A DNA stretch of 51,705 nucleotides from RGIG3009 sp045595845 (lineage in GTDB: Bacteria; Bacillota; Clostridia; Oscillospirales; Acutalibacteraceae), in assembly GCA_045595845.1 (NCBI GenBank), contig JAZOBF010000018.1, positions 1-51,705 of the forward strand, in the 5' to 3' direction. A model generated the notes under the pieces. That model made no database searches and was not told the DNA's origin. It worked only from the letters and a program-made list of their open reading frames with translations. Position 1 is the first letter of the stretch; the number at the start of each line of letters is the position of its first letter. A program made the translations under genes and the position numbers. Below are positions 24,010 through 33,272 of this stretch, piece after piece.

Positions 24010-25986
24010 CTATTGTAAAAGCGCTTCAAATTCTGCTTGGTCGATGATGCGCACACCCAGTTCCTGTGCTTTTCTCAGCTTACTGCCCGCATCTTCACCA
24101 GCGAGCACCACCGAGGTCTTTTTGGAAACGCTGCCCGCGGTCTTACCGCCGTACTGTTCAATCAACGCGCTTGCCTCATCACGCGTCATGGACGGGAGCG
24201 TACCCGTGAGCACAAAGGTCATACCTGCAAAGCGCTGATCCACTTGTGCGGAATGGCTTTCCATATTCACACCCAATTCTTTCAAGTGTTCTATCAAGCG
24301 GCGGGTGGGCTCAAGCGAGAAAAAGCGTACAACATTTTCCGCCATAATATCACCGAAGCCGTCAATAGACACCACCTCTTCATACGAAGCATTTATGATA
24401 GCCTCCATGGTACCAAACCGCTGTGCAAGCAGTTTTGCCGCTTTTTGTCCAATGTGCCGTACACCCAGCGCAAACAACAAGCGGGCAAGGTCGGCAGATT
24501 TCGAGGCTTCGATCGCACCGATCAGATTATCGGCCGAACGCTCACCTTTCCCCTCCAACACACGAATCGCTTCGCGGTCGAGCGTGTACAGATCGTCTAT
24601 GCGGGAAATCAGTCCCTCCTCAACAAGCTGTTCCAACACAGCAGGGCCTAACCCCTCAATATCCATCGCATCACGCGAAGCAAAATGAATCAGTCGTTGT
24701 AATTGTTGTGCGGGACAAGCAGGATTAACACACCGCAATGCCGCTTCGCCCGTTTCCCGTTCCACCGCTTCGCCGCAAGACGGACAATGCGCGGGCAATT
24801 CAAATACAGGTTCTCCCGCGTGTTTTTCCACACGCACGACCTCGGGAATGATATCCCCCGCCTTACGCAAAATGACGGTATCCCCGATACCGAGCGCTTT
24901 CTCTCGAATGAAATCCGCATTGTGAAGAGTAGCGCGACTAACCGTAGTGCCCGCCAGCGTAACCGGATCAAATACGCCCGTCGGTGTCAGTACGCCTGTG
25001 CGCCCTACCGTGATTTCCACCTTGCGGAGTACCGTCTGCTTTTCTTCCGGCGGATACTTGTATGCAACCGCCCACCGCGGACATTTGCTGGTAGAACCGA
25101 GCCGCTCACGGTCAGCCAAATCGTCCACCTTGATCACCGCACCGTCAATATCAAACGGTAGTCCGTTGCGGTTTTGACCAATGCGCTCAATTTCGGCAAT
25201 CACCTCGTCGATGGAATCCGTTTTGCGATAAAACGGAATCATCGGCAAGCCTAATTCTTTCATATACTCCAAAGAGGCGGCATGAGAGGTAATGCTCTCC
25301 CCCTCCAACAACTGTAAATTGAAGACAAACAAATCCAATCCGCGCGTTTTGGTAACCGCGGGATCCTTTTGCCGCAAGGAACCCGCCGCCGCATTGCGCG
25401 GATTTTTAAACGGTTTTTCGCCGTTTTGTTCTTGTACGCCGGTAAGGTAGGCAAACTGTTCTCTCGGCATATACACCTCGCCGCGTACGATAACGCGCGG
25501 CGGGGCATTGTTCAATTTTGGAGGAATAGACGCAATCGTGCGCAAGTTGGCGGATACATCTTCGCCCGCTTGCCCGCTACCGCGAGTAGCACCACGAAAA
25601 AACAGGCCGCCTTTATATTCCAGAGAAACAGATAATCCGTCAATTTTCGGCTCGACGACATACACAGGATGGGCGATTTCCTCGCGCACGCGTTTGTCGA
25701 ATTCGCGCACCTCGTCAAGCGAGAACACATCCTGTAAACTGCCAAGCGGCACTTCGTGTTGTACTTCCGTAAACAGGCGAGATACCTCGCCGTGCACACG
25801 CTGAGTATAGGAATCGGCGGTGATGAGCTGCGGGTAGGCGTCCTCCAACCGACGCAATTCCTGCGTCAGTTTATCAAATTCATCGTCTTCCAGTTCGGGT
25901 GCATCGTTGTCATAGTACAACCGACTGTGATACTCAATGGTTGTGCGAAGTTCCTCAATTCGCGCGCGTGCGCTTTCAAAATCCAT
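24010..25986 (-). CDS. ligA: NAD+-dependent DNA ligase
   Basis: A 658-aa ligase that seals nicks in replication and repair. Adenylation-domain Lys114 is in EPKIDGLS, followed by the OB domain, a Cys4 zinc finger (CPSC ... CVNPAC), helix-hairpin-helix repeats (DIEGLGP, SIDGFGD) and a C-terminal BRCT domain (about 580-658). The start is the ATG at 25986 after GGAAG; a longer version from 26025 would overlap the promoter. Confidence 0.96.
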   Translation of the reverse strand: MDFESARARIEELRTTIEYHSRLYYDNDAPELEDDEFDKLTQELRRLEDAYPQLITADSYTQRVHGEVSRLFTEVQHEVPLGSLQDVFSLDEVREFDKRVREEIAHPVYVVEPKIDGLSVSLEYKGGLFFRGATRGSGQAGEDVSANLRTIASIPPKLNNAPPRVIVRGEVYMPREQFAYLTGVQEQNGEKPFKNPRNAAAGSLRQKDPAVTKTRGLDLFVFNLQLLEGESITSHAASLEYMKELGLPMIPFYRKTDSIDEVIAEIERIGQNRNGLPFDIDGAVIKVDDLADRERLGSTSKCPRWAVAYKYPPEEKQTVLRKVEITVGRTGVLTPTGVFDPVTLAGTTVSRATLHNADFIREKALGIGDTVILRKAGDIIPEVVRVEKHAGEPVFELPAHCPSCGEAVERETGEAALRCVNPACPAQQLQRLIHFASRDAMDIEGLGPAVLEQLVEEGLISRIDDLYTLDREAIRVLEGKGERSADNLIGAIEASKSADLARLLFALGVRHIGQKAAKLLAQRFGTMEAIINASYEEVVSIDGFGDIMAENVVRFFSLEPTRRLIEHLKELGVNMESHSAQVDQRFAGMTFVLTGTLPSMTRDEASALIEQYGGKTAGSVSKKTSVVLAGEDAGSKLRKAQELGVRIIDQAEFEALLQ

Positions 25987-26009
25987 ACCGCCCACTTCCT
26001 TTATAATAT

Positions 26010-26038
26010 AGTATACCAAATCCATATCATTTTTTCAA
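26010..26038 (-). promoter_or_regulatory. Promoter of ligA
   Basis: On the minus strand TTGAAA (26038-26033), 17-nt spacer, TATACT (26015-26010). The -35 box overlaps the stop of yunB. Confidence 0.75.
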
Positions 26039-26706
26039 TTACCTGAACCGAAAATATTCTGCAACCCCTCGCCCAAATCCAACTGTAAAACCGTCTGCGG
26101 CACCTCGCCTACCAGTACGGTCTCGCATACTAAAAAAGTGGTTTTGAGTTCAATGTTGACGCGCTCCATCGGTAAAGCGGCAGTCATCATAACCGTCATA
26201 TCCAGAGATAAACGATGGTTTGTTTGATTGATGCCCGCGTCCTCGAATTCACTCAACAAATCCGAGATCACCACACCGCTTGTATGGATCTTGACGGACA
26301 AAAACGGCCCGCGGCCCGTAAAAAAACTGCCGCCGACCAAACTGCCGAGCGGAATGCGTGCGGTTTGCACTTCTCGCGTACTTAATTCTGCCATAACCGC
26401 ATTGGTGGCGGCGGCTTTCAGACGATTAATGGCAGTCACATTCGCTTCGGCGGATAAAACCTCGCCTTGTTCGTTTCGAGTAACGGTGATAAGATCCGTA
26501 TAGCCGAGTTCTTCATCGGACAGCACCTGCTCCACACCGCTATGAACGGCCAGCATGGCGCCGCGCCGTGCCGCCATGTAACCATAGCTTTGAACAAGCG
26601 GACGCAAACGGCTGTCGATAGCAAAAAAAGCAGCACCTAACAAGAACACGGCCATAATGAGCACAAACCCTCGCACGCGGTTATGTCGACGCGGTCGGTG
26701 ACGCAT
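26035..26706 (-). CDS. yunB: Sporulation protein YunB
   Basis: 223 aa. A basic N-terminus and one membrane helix (about 12-32) are followed by the YunB pattern ARRGAMLAVHSGVEQVL, MAELSTREVQTARIPLGSLV, GRGPFLSVKI and the C-terminal MERVNIELKT and VVGEVPQT-like block (VLVGEVPQTVLQ). In Bacillus YunB is made in the mother cell and helps spore formation, so it indicates an endospore former or a recent descendant. The ATG at 26706 follows GGGGGTG. Confidence 0.85.
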   Translation of the reverse strand: MRHRPRRHNRVRGFVLIMAVFLLGAAFFAIDSRLRPLVQSYGYMAARRGAMLAVHSGVEQVLSDEELGYTDLITVTRNEQGEVLSAEANVTAINRLKAAATNAVMAELSTREVQTARIPLGSLVGGSFFTGRGPFLSVKIHTSGVVISDLLSEFEDAGINQTNHRLSLDMTVMMTAALPMERVNIELKTTFLVCETVLVGEVPQTVLQLDLGEGLQNIFGSGN

Positions 26707-26728
26707 AACAACACCCCCAAAACGAAAA

Positions 26729-26760
26729 CACGACCTCATAGGCTATCCTATGAGGTCGTG
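26729..26760 (-). terminator. Terminator of the DUF951-to-M18 peptidase operon
   Basis: Perfect 14-bp stem CACGACCTCATAGG / CCTATGAGGTCGTG with a 4-nt loop, then TTTTCGTTTT on the minus strand. Confidence 0.85.
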
Positions 26761-26771
26761 CTTGTTTGGGT

Positions 26772-28184
26772 TCAAAGCTTTTTATCGCGGGACAGTAATG
26801 CATGAAACGCTTTGTAGGTCATATACACATCTTGTTTGGATACCACCTCAAACGGCGCATGCATTGATAACACCGGTACGCCAAGATCGACGGTGTTGAC
26901 ATCTAAGTCAGCGATATATTTGGCGACCGTTCCGCCGCCGCCGAGATCGACCTTGCCGAGCTCACCGATCTGCCATACCACGCCCGCTTCATCCATAATA
27001 CGGCGGAAAAAGCCCATGAGTTCCGCAGAGGCGTCACTCGTATCGTACTTGCCTCTAGCGCCGGTGTATTTCGTGAGCACCACGCCTTGATTGAGTGCCG
27101 CGCAGTTGCGCGCTTCCACCGTGTCGGGATACAACGGATCGTAGGCAACATTCACATCGGCAGACAGGCACAGGGAACTGCGGAACACATGACGCGCTTT
27201 GGTGCCGAGTGCTTCGGCGATGTCCTCAATGAAATACCGCAGGTAGGCAGATTGCATACCCGTGTTACCTTCCGAGCCGATCTCTTCTTTATCGGCTAAA
27301 ATCGTAACAGCGGTATATGCGGGATTTTGCAATGCAAAGGTTGCGGTCAGCGCCGTATACGCACACACGCGGTCATCATGACCGTATGCACCGATCATGC
27401 TGCGGTCAAGTCCCACATCGCGTGACTGATAGGCGGGAACGGCCTCAAGTTCAGCCGAGAGAAAATCGGTTTCGGTGATGCCGTATTTTTCGTTAAGCAG
27501 TTTCAAAATATTGAGTTTTACCGCGTCTGCACCCTCGTCATCGGGAAGCGGTCGGGAGCCGATAAGAATGTTCATTTCCTCACCGCCGATAAATTCTGCG
27601 GCGGTTTTTTTCATTTGATTGGCACCCAAGTGCGGTAACAAATCGGTGATGCACAGCACCGGATCGTCTGCGTCTTCACCGATACACACCGTAACACGAG
27701 AACCGTCTTTACGCACGACCACACCATGCAAAGCAAGCGGGATGGTCATCCATTGGTATTTTTTAATGCCACCGTAATAATGTGTGTCGAGATACGCAAG
27801 CGCGTGATCCTCATACAACGGGTTCGGCTTTAAATCCAAGCGCGGCGAATCGACATGGGCCGCCGCGATGGACACACCCTCCTCAAGCGGGCGCGTGCCG
27901 ATGACCGCCAGCAACAACGCTTTGCCGCGGTTGTCGACATACACCTTATCCCCCGCTTTGAGAGTTTTTTTGTGATCAAACGGAACAAAGCCGTTGGCTT
28001 GTGCCAGCTTGAGCGCCTCGCTGACCGCTTCGCGTTCGGTTTTGGCTCGGTCTAAAAAGGCTTTGTAAGCCACGCAATAGTCGTCTGCCTGTTTTAATTC
28101 GTCCTCGGGCAGTACGCGATAGGTATTTTTTGGTTGATAGCACAACTCCTCGCGCATCTGTTCTGCCGCTGTTTTTTCTGCCAT
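26772..28184 (-). CDS. apeB: M18 family aminopeptidase
   Basis: A 470-aa zinc aminopeptidase, usually cytosolic and acting on acidic or neutral N-termini. Metal and catalytic motifs: AAAHVDSPRLDLKP, DKEEIGSEGNTGMQ, GAYGHDDRVCAY and the C-terminal LSMHAPFEVVS. The start follows AGGAGG by 7 nt. It is 12 nt after the lytic transglycosylase gene and last in its operon. Confidence 0.92.
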   Translation of the reverse strand: MAEKTAAEQMREELCYQPKNTYRVLPEDELKQADDYCVAYKAFLDRAKTEREAVSEALKLAQANGFVPFDHKKTLKAGDKVYVDNRGKALLLAVIGTRPLEEGVSIAAAHVDSPRLDLKPNPLYEDHALAYLDTHYYGGIKKYQWMTIPLALHGVVVRKDGSRVTVCIGEDADDPVLCITDLLPHLGANQMKKTAAEFIGGEEMNILIGSRPLPDDEGADAVKLNILKLLNEKYGITETDFLSAELEAVPAYQSRDVGLDRSMIGAYGHDDRVCAYTALTATFALQNPAYTAVTILADKEEIGSEGNTGMQSAYLRYFIEDIAEALGTKARHVFRSSLCLSADVNVAYDPLYPDTVEARNCAALNQGVVLTKYTGARGKYDTSDASAELMGFFRRIMDEAGVVWQIGELGKVDLGGGGTVAKYIADLDVNTVDLGVPVLSMHAPFEVVSKQDVYMTYKAFHALLSRDKKL

Positions 28185-28195
28185 AGTAGTTCCTC

Positions 28196-28771
28196 CTATT
28201 CTATGCCGTAAAGCGTTCGATATTGCTCTTGTGCGTTCAATACGCGTTTAACATAGTTTTGGGTTTCGGTATACGGAATATGCGTCAGCGTTTCACCATC
28301 GCTCGAATATGCGGGATCGTTCAGCCATTTGGCGACCGTCCCGTTGCCCGCGTTATATGCCGCAATGGCTGTTTCGGTATTTGTAAACATATCGTGCAAT
28401 ACATCCAGTACCTTTGCACCGCAACGGATGTTAATTTCCGGTTCAAAAATGCGTTCGAGCGGGGCGGGTTCTTCGGGAAATTTTGTCTGGATCCACTCGT
28501 AAGTCGTGTCCATCAGTTGCATAAGTCCTTTGGCACCGGCATGAGACACCGCATCTTCCCGAAAACGGCTTTCGGTATGGATCACCGCGTAAATAAGAGA
28601 TGGAGGCAGATCGTATTCCTCCGCATACATCGATACGATGGATTCATATTTAAGCGGGTACGCCGCTTTCAGATATTTGCCATATGCATACCGTAGCACA
28701 ACGACACCGATGGCGAGTACGACAACACAAGCAGCGACAAGAATGCCGATCTTAAGCCATGTTCGTTTCAT
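28196..28771 (-). CDS. Membrane-anchored lytic transglycosylase (SLT domain)
   Basis: 191 aa. An N-terminal membrane anchor (about 7-30) is followed by an SLT/goose-lysozyme fold with IHTESRF (catalytic Glu67), HAGAKGLMQLM and AIAAYNAGNGTVAKWL. It cleaves peptidoglycan at the outer face of the membrane. The ATG at 28771 overlaps the coaE stop (ATGA) and GAGGGAG lies upstream inside coaE. Confidence 0.92.
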   Translation of the reverse strand: MKRTWLKIGILVAACVVVLAIGVVVLRYAYGKYLKAAYPLKYESIVSMYAEEYDLPPSLIYAVIHTESRFREDAVSHAGAKGLMQLMDTTYEWIQTKFPEEPAPLERIFEPEINIRCGAKVLDVLHDMFTNTETAIAAYNAGNGTVAKWLNDPAYSSDGETLTHIPYTETQNYVKRVLNAQEQYRTLYGIE

Positions 28772-29382
28772 ATTGCCGCTCCCTCGATCTGTTCGCATAA
28801 TGTGATGGCCGCCTGCCGCAAAGCGTTACGGTCAGCAAGATTGTGAAGCACCGCGGTAACGCGCGGTTCGTAATACTCATCCGACGGTTGCACGCTCATG
28901 CGGTTTTCCGCCTGTGTCGATGTCAGTCCGTCTCGCGTCATGATACGCGCTTTACGAATCGCGGGGGTGGCTATCACGGCAACGGTGTAATCACACATGG
29001 CATCCAACCCCGCTTGTAATAACAACGGCGCATCAATGACGGCAACCGCCTTACCGTTTTCACGGGCATGCTCCAATTCCCGTTGTATTTCCTGCTGTAC
29101 TGCCGGATGCACGATAGCATTAAGCGCCGCCGTTTCTTTGGACGACGCAAATGCTTTTTCGGCAAGCCGTTTGCGGTTGAGCGTACCATCCGTATTTAAA
29201 ATATCGGGTGAAAAGTGTTTTACCAGTTGAAGGAGTGCGGGTTTTCCGCACTCCACCACACGGCGCGATAACACATCGGCGTCAATGACCGTCCATAACG
29301 GACGCTGTGCCATGACACGAGCAACCTCGCTTTTCCCCGCACCGGTAGAACCCGTCAAGCCCACGATAAATATATCAGTCAA
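28768..29382 (-). CDS. coaE: Dephospho-CoA kinase
   Basis: 204 aa, the last step of coenzyme A synthesis. The P-loop GSTGAGKS is at 10-17, with DADVLSRRV and the DAPLLLQAGLD block further on. The start is uncertain: no ATG is available, and a TTG at 29382 has GAGGTG 7 nt upstream while a TTG at 29388 is only 1 nt from it. It overlaps the end of tsaC. Pantothenate kinase coaX lies separately at 35774. Confidence 0.9.
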   Translation of the reverse strand: MTDIFIVGLTGSTGAGKSEVARVMAQRPLWTVIDADVLSRRVVECGKPALLQLVKHFSPDILNTDGTLNRKRLAEKAFASSKETAALNAIVHPAVQQEIQRELEHARENGKAVAVIDAPLLLQAGLDAMCDYTVAVIATPAIRKARIMTRDGLTSTQAENRMSVQPSDEYYEPRVTAVLHNLADRNALRQAAITLCEQIEGAAI

Positions 29383-30391
29383 GCTCAATCACCTCGAATC
29401 CCGCCGCGCGGAGCAGACGGTTATACACCGCCAGTCCGATACCGTCAGCAGACGGGCAGGCGGTATATGCCACCAGCGCCTGTTGTTCATCCAATACGCG
29501 CAATGCTTCAAACAAGCGGTGTGCCTGTTGCGTATGATCGGCACGCGTGCCGTAGGTCAAAAACGGGACTTTCAAAGCCGTTTCTTCGCCGTCAAAGCAC
29601 AATGCCATCACGCCGTCGGTGGCGTGCGCATTGACATACGCGGTATACGCCTCAGGCGAACCCTTCACCAATACCACGCGGGCTTTCGGCGCGTAATGCT
29701 TGTATTTCATACCGGGGGACGCTGCCGTTGCCCCCGCTTGCAATTCGTGCGTGACCGCCCGATCGACCTCGACCTTCCCCACCGCCTCTGTAAGCATTTC
29801 AACCGTGACGGCACCCGGACGCAGTACGCGTACGCAATCGCCTGTGACATCGACAACCGTAGATTCGACACCCACTTGGCAAGTGCCGCCGTCCACGACC
29901 GCCGCGATACGGCCATCCATATCCTCCGCAACCCGTGCCGCGTCGGTAGGGCTGGGTATGCCTGAACGGTTGGCCGACGGTGCCGCGAGCGGGCAAGAAA
30001 GCGCAATAATCCGCCGTGCAACGGGATGCGAGGGCATCCGTACCGCCACGGTATCCAGACCGGCACTCACCTCATGCGGAATACAAGCAGCTTTTTTGAA
30101 AATCATCGTAAGGGGACCGGGCCAGAAGGCATCCGCCAGTACCTCCGCTGTTTTCGGAATATCCGCAACCAAGTCATTCAACCGATCACGATCGGCGATA
30201 TGCACGATGAGGGGATTATCGGCGGGCCGGCCTTTGGCTTTGAAAATGTTGGCCACGGCGGCGCCGTTTAGCGCGTCTGCCGCAAGGCCGTATACCGTTT
30301 CGGTCGGGATGGCAACCAGCTCACCGCGCTTGAGCAGATCAGCGGCGAGGAGCAAGTCTTCTTCCCGATCGGTAAAATGCAAAGTTTGCAT
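29375..30391 (-). CDS. tsaC: L-threonylcarbamoyladenylate synthase, Sua5 type
   Basis: 338 aa. The YrdC domain (PTETVYGLAADA near 29-40, KGRPADNPL, PSANRSG) makes threonylcarbamoyl-AMP for the t6A37 modification of tRNA. The extra C-terminal Sua5 domain (from about 230, SPGMKYKHYAP then a Rossmann-like part) distinguishes it from short TsaC. It is 6 nt after prfA, a common pairing in Firmicutes. Confidence 0.94.
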   Translation of the reverse strand: MQTLHFTDREEDLLLAADLLKRGELVAIPTETVYGLAADALNGAAVANIFKAKGRPADNPLIVHIADRDRLNDLVADIPKTAEVLADAFWPGPLTMIFKKAACIPHEVSAGLDTVAVRMPSHPVARRIIALSCPLAAPSANRSGIPSPTDAARVAEDMDGRIAAVVDGGTCQVGVESTVVDVTGDCVRVLRPGAVTVEMLTEAVGKVEVDRAVTHELQAGATAASPGMKYKHYAPKARVVLVKGSPEAYTAYVNAHATDGVMALCFDGEETALKVPFLTYGTRADHTQQAHRLFEALRVLDEQQALVAYTACPSADGIGLAVYNRLLRAAGFEVIELD

Positions 30392-30397
30392 AGTTCA

Positions 30398-31471
30398 TTA
30401 TCCTTTTTGCAGCTTTTCAGTGCGGTCTGCCGTAATCAGCGCGTCAATCAGTTCGTCCAACGCACCGTCCATGACCGCATCCAATTTATACAAAGTAAGC
30501 CCGATCCGATGATCGGTAACGCGTCCCTGCGGGAAGTTATAGGTCCGAATGCGCTCACTGCGATCACCCGTGCCCACCTGTGAACGGCGGTCAGCCGCAA
30601 TCGCGGATTGCTGTTCTTGCTGCTTTTGTTCAAACAACCGTGCACGCAACACCCGCATGGCCTTGTCTTTGTTTTTGTACTGACTCCGTTCGTCCTGACA
30701 TTCCACAACCGTACCCGTGGGAATATGCGTAATGCGGATAGCGGACTCCGTCTTGTTGATATGCTGACCACCCGCACCGCTGGCGCGGTAGGTATCGATC
30801 TGCAAATCGGCAGGATTGATTTCGAGTTCTACTTCTTCCGCTTCCGGTAACACCGCAACGGTGACGGTAGAGGTGTGAATACGACCTCCGGCTTCGGTTT
30901 CGGGGACGCGTTGTACGCGGTGAACGCCGCTTTCAAATTTAAGACGGCTGTAAGCACCGTGTCCGGTAATCATAAAACTGATTTCTTTATACCCGCCGAG
31001 TTCGGTTCCGTTCGCGCCTACCGGTTCTATCTGATAACCGTTTGCCGCGGCATACAGGGTATACATACGATACAAGCTGTTGGCAAACAACGCGGATTCT
31101 TCGCCGCCCGCACCCGCACGGATCTCGACAATCACATTGCGGTCATCATTGGGATCACTCGGCAATAACAAAATCTTTAACTCTTCCGACAACCGCTCGG
31201 CAGTGCGGCGACTGTCCTGCCATTCTTCTTCCGCCAATTCTCGCAGTTCGCGATCAACGCCCACGGTATCAAGCAACGCTTTCGCTTCCGCTTCGGTTTC
31301 GCGAACCTTGGCATACGCACGATAGGTCTCGACAATCGGTTCGAGCTGTTTGCTTTCCCTCGTTAAATCGCGGTACAAATCCACCTGTGCCACCACCGTC
31401 GGATCACACAGGCGCGCCATCAACTCGTCATAGCGCTTTTCCACTTCTTTGAGTCGGTCTAACACAGTCAT
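30398..31471 (-). CDS. prfA: Peptide chain release factor 1
   Basis: A 357-aa factor that reads UAA and UAG. The PET tripeptide of the recognition loop is at 190-192 (VPETEAGGR), as in Bacillus RF1, and the GGQ peptidyl hydrolysis motif is at 234-236. In many Firmicutes prmC, whose product methylates this Gln, follows directly; here tsaC follows instead. Confidence 0.97.
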   Translation of the reverse strand: MTVLDRLKEVEKRYDELMARLCDPTVVAQVDLYRDLTRESKQLEPIVETYRAYAKVRETEAEAKALLDTVGVDRELRELAEEEWQDSRRTAERLSEELKILLLPSDPNDDRNVIVEIRAGAGGEESALFANSLYRMYTLYAAANGYQIEPVGANGTELGGYKEISFMITGHGAYSRLKFESGVHRVQRVPETEAGGRIHTSTVTVAVLPEAEEVELEINPADLQIDTYRASGAGGQHINKTESAIRITHIPTGTVVECQDERSQYKNKDKAMRVLRARLFEQKQQEQQSAIAADRRSQVGTGDRSERIRTYNFPQGRVTDHRIGLTLYKLDAVMDGALDELIDALITADRTEKLQKG

Positions 31472-31504
31472 CTCTCCTTCATTTTATGGGTTGACTGTGT
31501 GTTG

Positions 31505-31687
31505 CTACTCCTCCCGCTCCACTTTGCGGATATTCTTTTCCGCTTTGATACGCGGGATCATCATTTCATGACCGCAGGTTTCACAGCGCAAGCGAAAATC
31601 CATGCCGATGCGCAACACCGAAAAGGTAGCACCGCCACACGGATGCGTTTTTTTCATGGTCAATATATCACCGACACGAATATCCAC
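31505..31687 (-). CDS. DUF951 family zinc-ribbon-like protein
   Basis: 60 aa. The pattern VGDILTMKKTHPCGG, then LRCETCGH, gives three cysteines and an SH3-like beta fold as in the DUF951 family, which is widespread in Firmicutes and of unknown function. The start codon is GTG, with GGTGA 6 nt upstream. It is first in the prfA-tsaC-coaE operon. Confidence 0.85.
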   Translation of the reverse strand: MDIRVGDILTMKKTHPCGGATFSVLRIGMDFRLRCETCGHEMMIPRIKAEKNIRKVEREE

Positions 31688-31716
31688 ACGCTGTCACCAT
31701 CCTTTCATACAGAGTC

Positions 31717-31746
31717 AGTATAGCATATAACACACCAAATACGCAA
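31717..31746 (-). promoter_or_regulatory. Promoter of DUF951-prfA operon
   Basis: On the minus strand TTGCGT (31746-31741), 18-nt spacer, TATACT (31722-31717), about 29 nt before the GTG start. Confidence 0.6.
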
Positions 31747-31768
31747 GTGATACTTGTAAAATTTACAG

Positions 31769-31798
31769 TTGACAAGCATTTATGTGTCTTGCTATAAT
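31769..31798 (+). promoter_or_regulatory. Promoter of FAD dehydrogenase gene
   Basis: TTGACA (31769-31774), 18-nt spacer, TATAAT (31793-31798): a near-consensus promoter, back to back with the prfA operon promoter. Confidence 0.75.
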
Positions 31799-31836
31799 TT
31801 TGTGTTGGGAAACTCCAATACTAAGGGGGTTATGGT

Positions 31837-33234
31837 ATGAAGCGTGATGTCGTGATCGTCGGTGCCGGTCCTGCCGGTATCTTTACCGCGTTGGAAATGC
31901 TCCGCCGCGGCAGCAAACAAAAGATTATGATTGTGGAGAAAGGCCAGGCGGTGGAAAATCGTCGGTGTCCCAAAGCGAAAGTCGGCCATTGCGTTAACTG
32001 CAAGCCGTACTGCCATATCACTACCGGGTTTTCCGGCGCGGGTGCGTTTTCCGACGGTAAATTATCGCTCAGTTATGAGGTCGGCGGCGATTTGCCGTCA
32101 CTTATCGGTGAAGATGTTGCACAAGATTTGATTGATTATGCGGACAGCATCTATCTGGAATTTGGTGCGGATACGCATGTCGAGGGACTTGGAAACACCG
32201 ACAAAGTCAAAGAAATCCGCACACGCGCAATCCAAGCGGGACTAAAACTGGTAGATTGTCCCATCCGTCACATGGGTACGGAAAAAGCGCAAGGAATTTA
32301 TCTCGCTATTGAACAATATCTGCAGAACAACGGCGTGGAAATCTTGTTTGGTTACGAGTGCACCAATCTGCTACTGGACGGCAGCACTTGCCGCGGTGTG
32401 TGTATCAGCGACGGAAAGGCGGATCTCACCGTTGAAGCAATGCATACCGTAATCGCGACGGGCCGCCGCGGAGCGGATTGGTTGGAAAAAATCTGCGCAG
32501 AGCATAACATCGCACACCAACCCGGTACGGTGGATATCGGCGTGCGTGTTGAGGTGCGCAACGAGGTAATGGAAACCGTCAACGAAACATTATATGAGTC
32601 CAAATTGATCGGCTATCCCCGCCCGTTTAAAAACAAGGTGCGTACCTTCTGTCAAAATCCCGGCGGGTTTGTCAGTCAGGAAAACTACGATGACGACCTT
32701 GCCGTGGTCAACGGTCACTCTTATAAAGAACTAAAATCCAACAACACCAATTTGGCGATTTTGTGTTCACATAACTTTAATCAACCGTTCAATCAGCCGA
32801 TTGCCTACGCACAAAAGGTCGGCGAACTGACCAACATGCTGGGTGCGGGGCACATTTTGGTACAACGATTCGGTGATATTTTGGACGGCAAGCGTACTTG
32901 GCAAAAGGAACTGTCACAATCCAACCTCCGCCCCACCTTACCGGATGCGGTGGCAGGTGATATTACCGCTGCAATGCCGTACCGCGCCATGATCAACATT
33001 ATTAACTTTATTCAAGCGATGGACCATGTTGTGCCCGGCTTTGCTTCGTATGAAACACTGTTGTATTCACCGGAACTGAAATTCTACAGTAATCGTGTAC
33101 GCATGGACACCGACTTGAACACCAATGTGAAAGGGTTGCATTGCTTGGGAGATTCCAGCGGTTGGACACGCGGACTGATGATGGCCTCGGTCATGGGTGT
33201 GTTAATGGGACGCAAGATTGCAGAACAGGAATAA
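31837..33234 (+). CDS. FAD-dependent dehydrogenase (COG2509 type)
   Basis: 465 aa. An N-terminal FAD-binding GAGPAG (9-14) is followed by a Cys cluster (CPKAKVGHCVNCKPYC, about 45-60), GFSGAGAFSDGKLSLS, and a C-terminal GLHCLGDSSGWTRGLMMASV block that closes the FAD site. This family of uncharacterised FAD dehydrogenases is widespread in anaerobes; the reaction is unknown. The start follows AAGGGGG. It is convergent with a second FAD enzyme. Confidence 0.85.
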   Translation: MKRDVVIVGAGPAGIFTALEMLRRGSKQKIMIVEKGQAVENRRCPKAKVGHCVNCKPYCHITTGFSGAGAFSDGKLSLSYEVGGDLPSLIGEDVAQDLIDYADSIYLEFGADTHVEGLGNTDKVKEIRTRAIQAGLKLVDCPIRHMGTEKAQGIYLAIEQYLQNNGVEILFGYECTNLLLDGSTCRGVCISDGKADLTVEAMHTVIATGRRGADWLEKICAEHNIAHQPGTVDIGVRVEVRNEVMETVNETLYESKLIGYPRPFKNKVRTFCQNPGGFVSQENYDDDLAVVNGHSYKELKSNNTNLAILCSHNFNQPFNQPIAYAQKVGELTNMLGAGHILVQRFGDILDGKRTWQKELSQSNLRPTLPDAVAGDITAAMPYRAMINIINFIQAMDHVVPGFASYETLLYSPELKFYSNRVRMDTDLNTNVKGLHCLGDSSGWTRGLMMASVMGVLMGRKIAEQE

Positions 33235-33238
33235 GACG

Positions 33239-33272
33239 AAAAGGGATGATCACTCGATCATCCCTTTTTTAA
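33239..33272. terminator. Terminator between two FAD oxidoreductase genes
   Basis: 13-bp stem AAAAGGGATGATC / GATCATCCCTTTT with a 4-nt loop and T-run. The stop codon of the minus-strand gene lies inside the stem. Confidence 0.85.
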
